Shown: piece by piece, positions 33,505 through 41,555 of the stretch
Position numbering within the stretch: the stretch's first letter is position 1
How the letters are laid out: each line of letters begins with the position of its first letter
NCBI GenBank assembly: GCA_002938315.1
Contig: PTLL01000013.1
Span: 1-42,662, forward strand
Length of the DNA stretch: 42,662 nt
Origin: Alphaproteobacteria bacterium MarineAlpha3_Bin2
Lineage (GTDB): Bacteria; Pseudomonadota; Alphaproteobacteria; Rhodospirillales; Casp-alpha2
Reading direction: 5' to 3'
Made by a program: the position numbers and the translations under genes
Notes under the pieces: generated by a model
Database searches by the model: none
Seen by the model: only the letters and a program-made list of their open reading frames with translations
Told to the model about the DNA's origin: nothing

Positions 33505-34920
33505 TCAGACGACATCGATCCAGGTAATCATGCCGGCGGCGGCGTGTTCCAGCATGTGGCAGTGAAACAGCCATTTGCCCGGGTTATCGGCAACGAAGGC
33601 GATGCGGGCCTGTTCGTTCCTTTCAACGAGTACTGTGTCCCGCCAGGGCGCGTCGGCGACCGGTTTGCCGTCTCGCTCAATCACCCGGAAATGATGCCCG
33701 TGCAGGTGCATGGCGTGGGGAAAGGCGGTTTTATTGACCATGTTGATGACCGCCGTCTGGCCCCTGGGGATCGCCGCCAGGGATTGGATCTGCATGCCGA
33801 CCTTGCCGTTGAAGGCCCAGACCAGCTTTTTCTCGACCAATTCCTGAATGCTCAACATTTTTCCGTCGATGGAGCCTTCGCGCAGCCCACCCATGGCGCC
33901 GCCTTCCATCACCAGTTCGATATGTTGGGCAGCGCCGGGTTTAAGCACGGCTCGTGTGGGGTTTGCGGGCAGGATAACGGGATCGTCCGGGGGGCGGCTA
34001 CGCATTGGCGGTGTGTCGGATAGGACGAACCTCGCCGCCTTGAGCCGGTTCTGGGTCGATACCTCCCACACCGGGATGGTGTCACCCGGCTTGCCGTCGA
34101 TGTCGATGATGACGTCGGCCCGCTGCGCCGGGGCCAGGGTCACGCCATCGGCTCCCAGGCTCGACGGCGGCACCGGTTGGCCGTCCAGGGCAATGATGTG
34201 GGCGGCCAAGCGGTCGAAATTAAAAGCCATGGTGCGGGCGTTGGCGGTGTTGATCAGGCGCAGCCTGAGGCGTTCTCCGGCGCGCACCGGAAAAACCGGG
34301 TCGGTGAGGCCGTTGACGGTAAGCCAATTGCCCATGCGCCCGCCGTGGGACCAGTCGAACATGCTGCCGAAGCTTTTCTCGTCGATTTGGCCGGCCTCGT
34401 TCAGGCGCCAGTCATCGGCGACGAAGGGCAGCTCCCGGTCGACCTTGGGGGCTGAGTCTTCCTCGACGATCAACATGCCGTACAGGCCGCGGGCGACCTG
34501 TTCCCAAGTTTTGGCGTGGGAATGATACCAGTATGTCCCGGCGTCCGGCGCGATGAACGAATAATCGAAACTGGCGCCAGGCTTGACCGCGTCCTGGGTC
34601 AGCCCCGGTACGCCGTCCATGGCGTTGGCGATGCGGATGCCGTGCCAATGGATGGTGGTCGGTTGTTCGAGGCCGTTTTTAAGCCGCACCCGAACCCGTT
34701 CGCCGCGTTTAACACGGATCATCGGTCCCGGCACAGTGCCTTGATAACCCCAGATGGACACCCCGGGCTTGTCGATGCCGGCCAACGGCGCGGTTGCCGG
34801 TTTCGGCTCTAAAATTCGAAAGGACATGTCTTCGGCGGCCCAGGCGCGCCACGGCGGCAACGCCATGGCAGCGCCGAGGGCCCCGCCGCCGGCGGCGAGG
34901 AATTTTCTTCGAGAGATCAT
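33505..34920 (-). CDS. Tat-exported multicopper oxidase, CueO/SufI-like
   Basis: The 471-residue periplasmic enzyme has a twin-arginine signal (MISRRKFLAAGGGALGAAMA) and the four copper-binding segments: HWHGIRI, WYHSHAKTWEQ, HAMHLHGHHFRVIE, and HCHMLEHAAAGM near the end, which holds the type 1 Cys-His-Met ligands. All are intact, so it should oxidise Cu(I) or phenolics with reduction of O2. It lacks the Met-rich loop of CueO, so copper detoxification is only one option. No copper-export genes sit beside it. The about 175 bases before it are AT-rich and should hold its promoter. Confidence 0.93.
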   Translation of the reverse strand: MISRRKFLAAGGGALGAAMALPPWRAWAAEDMSFRILEPKPATAPLAGIDKPGVSIWGYQGTVPGPMIRVKRGERVRVRLKNGLEQPTTIHWHGIRIANAMDGVPGLTQDAVKPGASFDYSFIAPDAGTYWYHSHAKTWEQVARGLYGMLIVEEDSAPKVDRELPFVADDWRLNEAGQIDEKSFGSMFDWSHGGRMGNWLTVNGLTDPVFPVRAGERLRLRLINTANARTMAFNFDRLAAHIIALDGQPVPPSSLGADGVTLAPAQRADVIIDIDGKPGDTIPVWEVSTQNRLKAARFVLSDTPPMRSRPPDDPVILPANPTRAVLKPGAAQHIELVMEGGAMGGLREGSIDGKMLSIQELVEKKLVWAFNGKVGMQIQSLAAIPRGQTAVINMVNKTAFPHAMHLHGHHFRVIERDGKPVADAPWRDTVLVERNEQARIAFVADNPGKWLFHCHMLEHAAAGMITWIDVV

Positions 34921-35096
34921 GAAATATTCAACATTGCCAAATTGTACCGTCTATTTTTTGATAGGCGCCATATATTGCCCGTTCCTTTTGACCATTTTCC
35001 AATACTTTTAAAGATGTCCGTTTTTTACGGCAGTTATTAACGGCCATTCGGTCTAAATTATTTTAGCGTGGTTTTTGCCATTCAAATCTATTGGTT

Positions 35097-36041
35097 CTAA
35101 TCGGTTTTCTTACGCGCCATCCTGATCACCAGGATCATTCCGACGATGACGAACGCCGCGCCGGTAAAGTGGAACAGGAACAACTCTTCCCCCAGAAAGA
35201 TGATCGCCATGACGACTGCGAAAATCGGGATCAGGTTCATGAAGATCGTCGCTCTGTTAGGGCCGATGGAGCGTACGCTTGCGGTCCAGATCGACACCGC
35301 GCCGACCGAGACGAGGATGCCCAGAATGGCGATCACGCCGATGCTTAGGCCGGTAAAAGTGAAAGTGCGGTAAAAGATCACCTCGATGACGTAAAACGGC
35401 AGCAACAAAACCGTACCAGAGAAATAAATCAGAAATAGCGATGTCGTCAGACCGAGTTCCTTGGGCAGGCGGTGCAGAATGGTCGCGAAAATCGACCAAC
35501 CCAGAATCGCGAGCAGGACGATGATATCGCCGATGTTGAAGTCCATGGCGGCCAACACCCCGAAGTCGCCCTGCGTTATCATGACCGTGATCCCGACGAG
35601 CCCCAGCAGAATACCGACCCCTTGCGCGACATTGATTTTTTCCCGGGTCAGCAGCCACGCCGGAAACACCGTCAACATCGGTTGGGCGGCGTTGATCAAC
35701 GCGGCGTTGATCGCGGTGGTGAAATTGAGCGAGAACAGAAATAACGCCGAACTTCCCACCTGCAAAAAACCCAACAGCAAGATCAGCTTGAAGTGCGCCT
35801 TGATGATGCTGAATTTAAAAAAAAGTTCGCGCCACACCAACGGTAGAAAAATAAGCGTTGCCAGGACCCAGCGCCAGAACGACAAGCCGAAGGCCGGGAT
35901 TTCCTCATAGATGCCGCGCGAGATAACGGTGCTCAAGGCCCAGAGAAAGGTTGCGATGACGAGAAACAGGTAGGTGAGGCCGGCGCTCGGTTGAAACGCT
36001 TCCAGCTTCCTCAGAAATGAGTTTTTACTTAGGTTGGGCAA
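35097..36041 (-). CDS. EamA (DMT superfamily) transporter
   Basis: The 314-residue protein has ten predicted helices in two EamA repeats: first LFLVIATFLWALSTVISRGI, second IGDIIVLLAILGWSIFATIL; each has the LxWSxxxxxxR-like start. DMT permeases of this kind export amino acids, nucleotides or other metabolites or import some of them; substrate prediction is not possible. The N-terminus is charged and cytoplasmic. It runs on its own, with AT-rich gaps on both sides. Confidence 0.9.
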   Translation of the reverse strand: MPNLSKNSFLRKLEAFQPSAGLTYLFLVIATFLWALSTVISRGIYEEIPAFGLSFWRWVLATLIFLPLVWRELFFKFSIIKAHFKLILLLGFLQVGSSALFLFSLNFTTAINAALINAAQPMLTVFPAWLLTREKINVAQGVGILLGLVGITVMITQGDFGVLAAMDFNIGDIIVLLAILGWSIFATILHRLPKELGLTTSLFLIYFSGTVLLLPFYVIEVIFYRTFTFTGLSIGVIAILGILVSVGAVSIWTASVRSIGPNRATIFMNLIPIFAVVMAIIFLGEELFLFHFTGAAFVIVGMILVIRMARKKTD

Positions 36042-36478
36042 GGGTGATTGCTTTTGCGTTCCTGGAACCGGCGTTCTTAATACGAATTTGTCCGGATAAA
36101 CACCTATTTCGCGATCAACCTACCTTATTTCCCGCCCGAAGAAACTGCATTTTCCCGTCGTTCTGATGTGGGCTTAGCCTTTATATTTTGGTATCGGGAG
36201 GAATGGTGCCACCGGAAACAATTGAACATTCGGCCTCGCGCATGACTGAGGGGACGCCCTACTCATCCATGATGATGACACGCGGTTTCATGGAGTAGAG
36301 CCACCCTGACTGGGTGTTTAATTAAACAGCAAATGGAAGGTAATATCTATCGGTCGGCAGGAATGGACATATGTGTTATGTTTTTGGACCGATAAAATTA
36401 ATCCGTTTTCCATTGCAGAAACAATGCGTACACTTTGGACGCCCAAACCCTGCTTCGATTTTATACCGTCAGGAAAAA
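36042..36478. other. Intergenic gap with a possible minus-strand gene remnant
   Basis: The region separates the divergent EamA and ACMSD-type genes and should hold both promoters. On the minus strand about 36325-36190 a frame reads NTQSGWLYSMKPRVIIMDE, a TAG, then GVPSVMREAECSIVSGGTIP. This is protein-like, but I cannot name a family and it is too short and interrupted to be a gene. It may be another decayed fragment. Confidence 0.3.
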
Positions 36479-37567
36479 ATGATATTTTTTAACTGCGCAA
36501 ACAATGGCCTGACAGACGACCACGGCCATTCCCAAACCGTTCGGAACGGCAACAAATTTTTCACCGTTGATATTCATTGTCACATTCATGTCCATAAGGC
36601 AGATGACATGTTGACATCCTTGCCGGAATTGTACGGCGGTGCTGTGGATAACAATCCGCTGACGGTTTCTATTAATGAGGGTCTTCAGAAAAAGCTTCAT
36701 TCCAAGCTGACCGAACCGGAAGAGCGCTTAAAAGATATGGACAAACAAGGCGTGGATGTTCAGGCAGTTTCACCATCTCCGTTTCACTATAACTATGACA
36801 AGCCTGCCGAATTTGCGCGCGACACATCGAAGGTGGTCAACGATATGGTGGCAGAAGTCGTCGCAAGCCATCCAGACAGGTTTGTCGGATTAGGCACTTT
36901 GCCGCTCCAGGATGTCGATATGGCTGTCGCAGAATTGGAACGCTGTGTGAACGATCTTGGCTTTAGGGGTGTGGAGATTTCAACCAATGTGAACGGCACC
37001 GACTTAACACGTGCCGGACTCGAAAAGTTGTTTCAGCGTATTGAGGAAATGGGTGTGATGATTTTCATCCACCCCATCGGAACATCCTATAAAGAACGAA
37101 TGGGCGATCATTACTTTCGCAATACCATCGGACATCCGCTGGAATCGGCACTTGCGGTTGGGCATCTCGTATTTGACGGATATCTTGAAAAATATTCTGG
37201 CCTAAAGATATGTATCGCCCACGGCGGCGGATATATTCCGGCTTACTCCGGACGGTTTGATCATCCTTATCACCTCCGCGACGACTGCCGGGCAAACATC
37301 AATAAGCCGCCCAGCGAATACATCAAGAAACTGTACTTCGACACCGTGGTATTCAACGAGCATCAGCTCCGCTATATGATCGAAACCTGGGGTGCGGATA
37401 AGGTGGTCATGGGCACCGACTATCCCTACGACATGGCGGAGCCCGATCCCGTCGGCCACGTCAACAGCGTTCAGGGGTTGGATGATAATGATAAAGCTAA
37501 GATCATGGGCGGCAATGCCGTTGAACTTTTGGGTCTGGATATTGACGCGTTCACAAAGGTTGGGTGA
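36479..37567 (+). CDS. ACMSD-type amidohydrolase (decarboxylase-like)
   Basis: The 362-residue TIM-barrel protein has a full metal site of the amidohydrolase-2 family: His33 and His35 in VDIHCHIHVH, His in MIFIHPIGTS, His in CIAHGGGYIPAYSG, and Asp in VMGTDYPYDMAEPDP. ACMSD-family members mostly decarboxylate aromatic or enol acids. AGGA precedes the ATG at 36479; the segment before the barrel (residues 1-28) is unusual, and upstream reading to 36371 is unlikely. It is AT-richer than the left part of the window, like the minus-strand tct cluster it faces, and may act on the compound that cluster imports. Confidence 0.85.
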   Translation: MIFFNCANNGLTDDHGHSQTVRNGNKFFTVDIHCHIHVHKADDMLTSLPELYGGAVDNNPLTVSINEGLQKKLHSKLTEPEERLKDMDKQGVDVQAVSPSPFHYNYDKPAEFARDTSKVVNDMVAEVVASHPDRFVGLGTLPLQDVDMAVAELERCVNDLGFRGVEISTNVNGTDLTRAGLEKLFQRIEEMGVMIFIHPIGTSYKERMGDHYFRNTIGHPLESALAVGHLVFDGYLEKYSGLKICIAHGGGYIPAYSGRFDHPYHLRDDCRANINKPPSEYIKKLYFDTVVFNEHQLRYMIETWGADKVVMGTDYPYDMAEPDPVGHVNSVQGLDDNDKAKIMGGNAVELLGLDIDAFTKVG

Positions 37568-37573
37568 TTAGGC

Positions 37574-37734
37574 CTAATCACCCTGAACTTCGATCTGACC
37601 ACGCCCCGGCAGATCAAGGTGGCCAATGCGCCTTACATTTTTTGCGACCGGCTTGAATTCACCGTCTTTTGGCAATTTGAATGGTCCATATTTTTATCCG
37701 GTGGCACCTTGTGATCGATATCATTCTTCTGGGC
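37574..37734 (-). pseudogene. 5' fragment of an LVIVD-repeat-like protein gene
   Basis: On the minus strand one frame reads QKNDIDHKVPPDK and, after a one-base slip in the A-run opposite 37691-37695, continues KYGPFKLPKDGEFKPVAKNV then RRIGHLDLPGRGQIEVQGD and TAG. This resembles, from memory, the N-terminus of LVIVD-repeat proteins (VAKNxRxIGHxDLxGxGQxxVQGxYAYVGHM), cut just where the repeats should begin. No start codon is left. It is AT-rich and lies between two catabolic-type genes, so it may be a lost member of that cluster. The family call is moderate at best. Confidence 0.45.
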
Positions 37735-37765
37735 TCACTAAATTTTCGAGTGAGACGCGTTCTGC

Positions 37766-38785
37766 CTACCCTATTTGCTCGCTCTTGATTGCCGTCTCGC
37801 CGTAGACTTCAGGATTAAAAATGTTAAGCGGGCGTTCCCCGGCAAGGAACCGCTCAATATTTTTAGCCGCATACATGGCGATCTCCTCGCGCGTCTCTCG
37901 TGCTGCAGTGCCTATGTGCGGTGTCAAAATAACGTTAGGCAAATCCAGGAGACCTTCGAGTGGCCCGGGATTTGGTTCGGGAATTTCGTTTTGATACACG
38001 TCTAGTGCGGCGCCTCGAATACGATTTTCTCTCAGCGCTTTCTCCAGGGCGACCTCATCCAAAACGGGACCGCGTGACGTATTGATAAGGATTGCGCTGG
38101 GCTTCATCATAGAAATAAGCCGTTCATTGACGAGCCCTTTCGTATCGTTGGTTAGAATTGTGGATAAGACAATGAAGTCCGATTCCATAAATAAGTCATC
38201 AATCGAACGGTATTCAGCGGACCCTAGGGCGATTTCCTCCGCCGTACTTAACCGCGACCGCTTATGATAAAGGATGCGCATATCACATGCTGCAGCTTTA
38301 CGGGCAACCATTTGGCCAATTTGACCCATGCCAAGAATTCCGAGATTCTTGTCATAAAGTCTTGAACCCATAAATGCCATCGACTGATTTTGCTTCCACC
38401 GCCCATCACGAAGAAATGTATCTGCCTCCGGCAATCGCCATGCGGTCGCCATTAAAAGCGCAAAGGTGAATTCCGCAGTTGTCTTGGTGGCATGGGGAAC
38501 GCCCGCGACGGGTACATTTCGTTGTGTCGCCGCCGCAAAATCAACGAATTTCGCTGACGAATGCATGGCTGAGATAAACTTCAGATCCTTTGCAGCATCG
38601 ATAATCTTCGAGTCATAAGGAATTTCTCCCATCGCATAAAGAATGTTTTTATCACGCACAGCTTCAAGCAGTTCAGGTTCTGAAATTACACGATCCGCAT
38701 GCGGAAATATCGTCACTTCACCGAGCGTTCTGAGAAGGTCCGCAGCAGGTTCTGGGATGGCCTGCGGCACAAAAATTTTGGTCAT
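37766..38785 (-). CDS. D-isomer-specific 2-hydroxyacid dehydrogenase
   Basis: The 339-residue enzyme reduces 2-keto acids with NAD(P)H or the reverse. The Rossmann motif is in LGILGMGQIGQMVARKAA, and the catalytic triad regions are NTSRGPVLDEVALEKAL (Arg), ALDVYQNEIPEP (Glu) and LTPHIGTAARETREE (His). It is closest to the glyoxylate/hydroxypyruvate reductase-like branch. It lies downstream of the TctA-cupin genes on the same strand with a 142-base gap, so it may be in the same regulon, with the transporter importing a hydroxy- or keto-acid. The exact substrate is unknown. Confidence 0.92.
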   Translation of the reverse strand: MTKIFVPQAIPEPAADLLRTLGEVTIFPHADRVISEPELLEAVRDKNILYAMGEIPYDSKIIDAAKDLKFISAMHSSAKFVDFAAATQRNVPVAGVPHATKTTAEFTFALLMATAWRLPEADTFLRDGRWKQNQSMAFMGSRLYDKNLGILGMGQIGQMVARKAAACDMRILYHKRSRLSTAEEIALGSAEYRSIDDLFMESDFIVLSTILTNDTKGLVNERLISMMKPSAILINTSRGPVLDEVALEKALRENRIRGAALDVYQNEIPEPNPGPLEGLLDLPNVILTPHIGTAARETREEIAMYAAKNIERFLAGERPLNIFNPEVYGETAIKSEQIG

Positions 38786-38927
38786 AACTTACTCTTTCAA
38801 AAAACCGACAATCACAATTAAACGGATATGCACGCTGCCTGCCAGGAGGCCCGAATCACCTCTCATTTTGCCGGGGTGGCTTAGTCGTCCGCTTTCTCTA
38901 TTCCCGTAAGGTTCCGCGGACGAAGCA

Positions 38928-39341
38928 TCATTGATCGTCAGCGACGGGATTGTTTTCGAAGTAAGCGATGTTTTCCGGGCTTTGGGTCCATTCCGGGTGA
39001 CCCCGCCATTCGATAGCATGCGACGTCTTGTCGCCGCCGTAGCGAACCCGGAACAGCAGCGTGCGCTCGGGTCCGTTTTCGTATTCGTGTAATTCACCGG
39101 GTGGATGCACGATGAACGAGCCCGGGGATACCGGCGTTTCGCCGTCCGGCGTCCGCATGACACCGCCGCCCTGGTAGCAGAAATAAATTTCAGTCGCTTC
39201 CGGGTGGCAGTGGTTGGGGCTTACCTGGCCCGGCTCCCAACAAGCGACCGTGAAGTCGCCGCCATCCAACGTCCCCAGTATTTTTTCAACATGACGCGTG
39301 GGGTCGAATGCGCTTTCGTCGTGAAGATTATGGGCGATCAT
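38928..39341 (-). CDS. Cupin-domain protein in the tct operon
   Basis: This 137-residue single-domain cupin has the two motifs PNHCHPEATEIYFCYQGGG and PGSFIVHPPGELHEYENG, supplying the His and Glu ligands of a metal site. Small cupins of this kind are isomerases, dioxygenases or binding proteins. I chose the ATG at 39341, four bases after the tctA stop; a further upstream start at 39404 would overlap tctA. The close spacing shows operon membership, so it likely helps process the acid imported by TctABC. No specific reaction can be named. Confidence 0.85.
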   Translation of the reverse strand: MIAHNLHDESAFDPTRHVEKILGTLDGGDFTVACWEPGQVSPNHCHPEATEIYFCYQGGGVMRTPDGETPVSPGSFIVHPPGELHEYENGPERTLLFRVRYGGDKTSHAIEWRGHPEWTQSPENIAYFENNPVADDQ

Positions 39342-39345
39342 CGGT

Positions 39346-40866
39346 CTACTCCGTACCTTCATTGAAGTTTCGCGCGCGAAGCATGGTAAAAATACTGTAG
39401 ACAAAGGTGGCCAGCGCCAGCAGTAATATTACGATCGGAATGGGGCGCAGGAAAACTTCTTCGAGGACGCCGCCGCTGATCGTCAGTGCGCGACTGAGAT
39501 TCTTCTCGATGATCGGCCCCATGATGAAGGCCAGGACAATGGGGACAACCGGTATGTCTATCTTTTCGAAAAAATATCCGATCGCGCCAAGAACGAGCAC
39601 CATCACAATGTGGGCGGTGTAATTGCCGATGGCATAACTGCCGGCAATAATCAACAACATCACGAAGGGTCCAAGAACCCTGAGCGGTACGCGGGCAACA
39701 AGGCTGAACATGCGCGTACCAAGCAGCCCGGTGATCAGAATAAAGGCATTGATGATAAACAGCCCGATAAAGACGGTCATAACGAACGTGCCTTCGTCGC
39801 GGAAGAGATTGGGTCCGGGAACGACGCCCTTGCTAACCAGTACGCCGAGCAGGATCGCCGCGCCGCCCGAGCCCGGTATGGCGAGCGTTAGCGTCGGGAC
39901 AAGGGTGCCGGCAACAACGGCGTTATTAGCGACTTCGGGCGCCGCCACGCCCTCGGGGATGCCGGTGCCGAATTTTTCGGGATGTTTCGACCAGCGTTTT
40001 TCTTCGCTGTAAGCCAACAGCGCGCCGACCGAGGCGCCGGCACCGGGGATGATGCCGACCGCCGTTCCAAACACACTGCCGCGCAACCAGGTGGGGATCA
40101 GTTTGAGGACCAGGCTTTTGGGAATTTTGTTTTCTAGGTTGGAAGCGGTCGCATCGAAAGCCTTGCCTTGCGGATCAACCGTGCGCCGATTATCGACGAG
40201 AAGCCGAAAGGCTTCCGGTCCCGCCAGAAATGCGATGATGACAACGACAAGCGGAAGGCCATCTATCAGAAAGCTCTGATCGAAGGTAAAACGAACGCCG
40301 CCGAAACCGGAACTTCCAACGGTTGCCAACGCGAGACCAATACCAGTGGCCAAAAACCCTCGCAAGGGGTCCTTGCCGAAGAAGCTGCCGACGATGGCCA
40401 AGCCGAATACGCCAATTGCGAAAAGCTCGCTGGGACCGAACAACAAGGCTGCGTGGCCGAGTGACGTGCCGGCGATGATAAAGATCAGCGTGCTGGTGGT
40501 GCCGCCGATAACCGCCGAATAGAGAGAAATTCTGAGCGCTTTCTTGGCCAATCCTTTGCGTGCCATAGCGTAGCCGTCCAGCACTGTTATCGCCGAGGCC
40601 CCCGAACCCGGCGTTCGGATCAGGATGGCGGGGATGGAACTGCCGTATTCGACCGCCGAATAGACCGCGAGAAAGAAAAGGATCGACTGGTCCACCGTCA
40701 TGATGAAGCTCAGCGGAAACAGCAGCGCCAGGGATTGTGAGCTCCCAAATCCGGGAAGCGCCCCCAAAACGATCCCAATGGAAACGCCCGCGAACATGAT
40801 GAGAAGGATCGTCGGTGATGAAAGCGCACTAGCGGCCCCACCAATATTACTGAAAAAAAAGTCCAT
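39346..40866 (-). CDS. tctA: Tripartite tricarboxylate transporter, large permease
   Basis: TctA is the 12-helix channel subunit of the secondary transporter TctABC. In 506 residues the conserved segments are present: VLGALPGFGSSQSLALLFPL, the central GIIPGAGASVGALLAYSEEK and the loop GTGIPEGVAAPEVANNAVVA, with TLAIPGSGGAAILLGVL. It moves carboxylates delivered by the periplasmic TctC using an ion gradient. It is 15 bases downstream of tctB and four bases upstream of the cupin, so the operon runs tctC, tctB, tctA, cupin. Confidence 0.96.
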   Translation of the reverse strand: MDFFFSNIGGAASALSSPTILLIMFAGVSIGIVLGALPGFGSSQSLALLFPLSFIMTVDQSILFFLAVYSAVEYGSSIPAILIRTPGSGASAITVLDGYAMARKGLAKKALRISLYSAVIGGTTSTLIFIIAGTSLGHAALLFGPSELFAIGVFGLAIVGSFFGKDPLRGFLATGIGLALATVGSSGFGGVRFTFDQSFLIDGLPLVVVIIAFLAGPEAFRLLVDNRRTVDPQGKAFDATASNLENKIPKSLVLKLIPTWLRGSVFGTAVGIIPGAGASVGALLAYSEEKRWSKHPEKFGTGIPEGVAAPEVANNAVVAGTLVPTLTLAIPGSGGAAILLGVLVSKGVVPGPNLFRDEGTFVMTVFIGLFIINAFILITGLLGTRMFSLVARVPLRVLGPFVMLLIIAGSYAIGNYTAHIVMVLVLGAIGYFFEKIDIPVVPIVLAFIMGPIIEKNLSRALTISGGVLEEVFLRPIPIVILLLALATFVYSIFTMLRARNFNEGTE

Positions 40867-40881
40867 TATTATCAGGCCTTA

Positions 40882-41418
40882 TTAGAAATATCGGGGCAGG
40901 AACAGGAGCGGTAAATGAATCCCGAGCAAAAGTGCAAATACGCCATAAAGAATGAGGATCGTCGGTATAGTGAGGGCGACGGCCTTAGTCACGGACTGGA
41001 CGAACCCGTATTGCACGGCAAACCGTGGCACCAGCAAGATCAACATAAAACCAAGAGTCGTCAGCTCGAACCCCAACGGCGGCAGCAGTTGCGCATAAAG
41101 CAATACCAACGAAGCGACAAACAGGAATTCCAACCAGTGTACCGTTAAATGGGACGCCTCACCGGGTGCGGTCGCCAAGCGGGGAATGAGAATTCCACGC
41201 ATTAGAATGAGCGCGGCAACAACGAGCGAGTAACCGACGACGAGGCGCGGGAAAAACGCATCGCCCGGATATCCCGGCAGGATCGGTTTCATCATGTTGA
41301 AGGTCTCGTAGAATAGAAAGGCTAACCCTAAAAAGAGCATTCCCGTAACGACTAAAACCGTCGCCCGCGTGGGCAAGGTCAATTCAAATGACGAGGAAAT
41401 TTTTTTATTTTCCAGCAC
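40882..41418 (-). CDS. tctB: Tripartite tricarboxylate transporter, small permease
   Basis: The 178-residue subunit has four predicted helices: ATVLVVTGMLFLGLAFLFYE; SLVVAALILMRGIL; WLEFLFVASLVLLYAQLL; and two adjoining segments near the C-terminus. TctB proteins vary strongly in sequence, and position and shape give the identity. It starts at GTG 41418 with AGGAAAG upstream. It follows tctC after a 137-base gap with a strong hairpin, and precedes tctA by 15 bases. Confidence 0.88.
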   Translation of the reverse strand: MLENKKISSSFELTLPTRATVLVVTGMLFLGLAFLFYETFNMMKPILPGYPGDAFFPRLVVGYSLVVAALILMRGILIPRLATAPGEASHLTVHWLEFLFVASLVLLYAQLLPPLGFELTTLGFMLILLVPRFAVQYGFVQSVTKAVALTIPTILILYGVFALLLGIHLPLLFLPRYF

Positions 41419-41509
41419 AGCAGAAACTTTCCTGAATCAACGTGAACCCGAGCCGCACGGCACCAAGCACCGCTCGAAAGCGAAGTCACGTTCGTAAAGA
41501 GATTGAAAT

Positions 41510-41541
41510 ATTGTGGCGGATGAAATTTCATCCGCCACAAT
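41510..41541 (-). terminator. Perfect 16-base-pair hairpin between tctC and tctB
   Basis: ATTGTGGCGGATGAAA is followed directly by its exact complement, a perfect 32-base palindrome 14 bases after the tctC stop. A weak T-stretch follows on the minus strand. Such hairpins after binding-protein genes often cut or stabilise the transcript so that more binding protein than permease is made; that role is inferred here. Confidence 0.7.
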
Positions 41542-41555
41542 TTCAACGGCTATAC

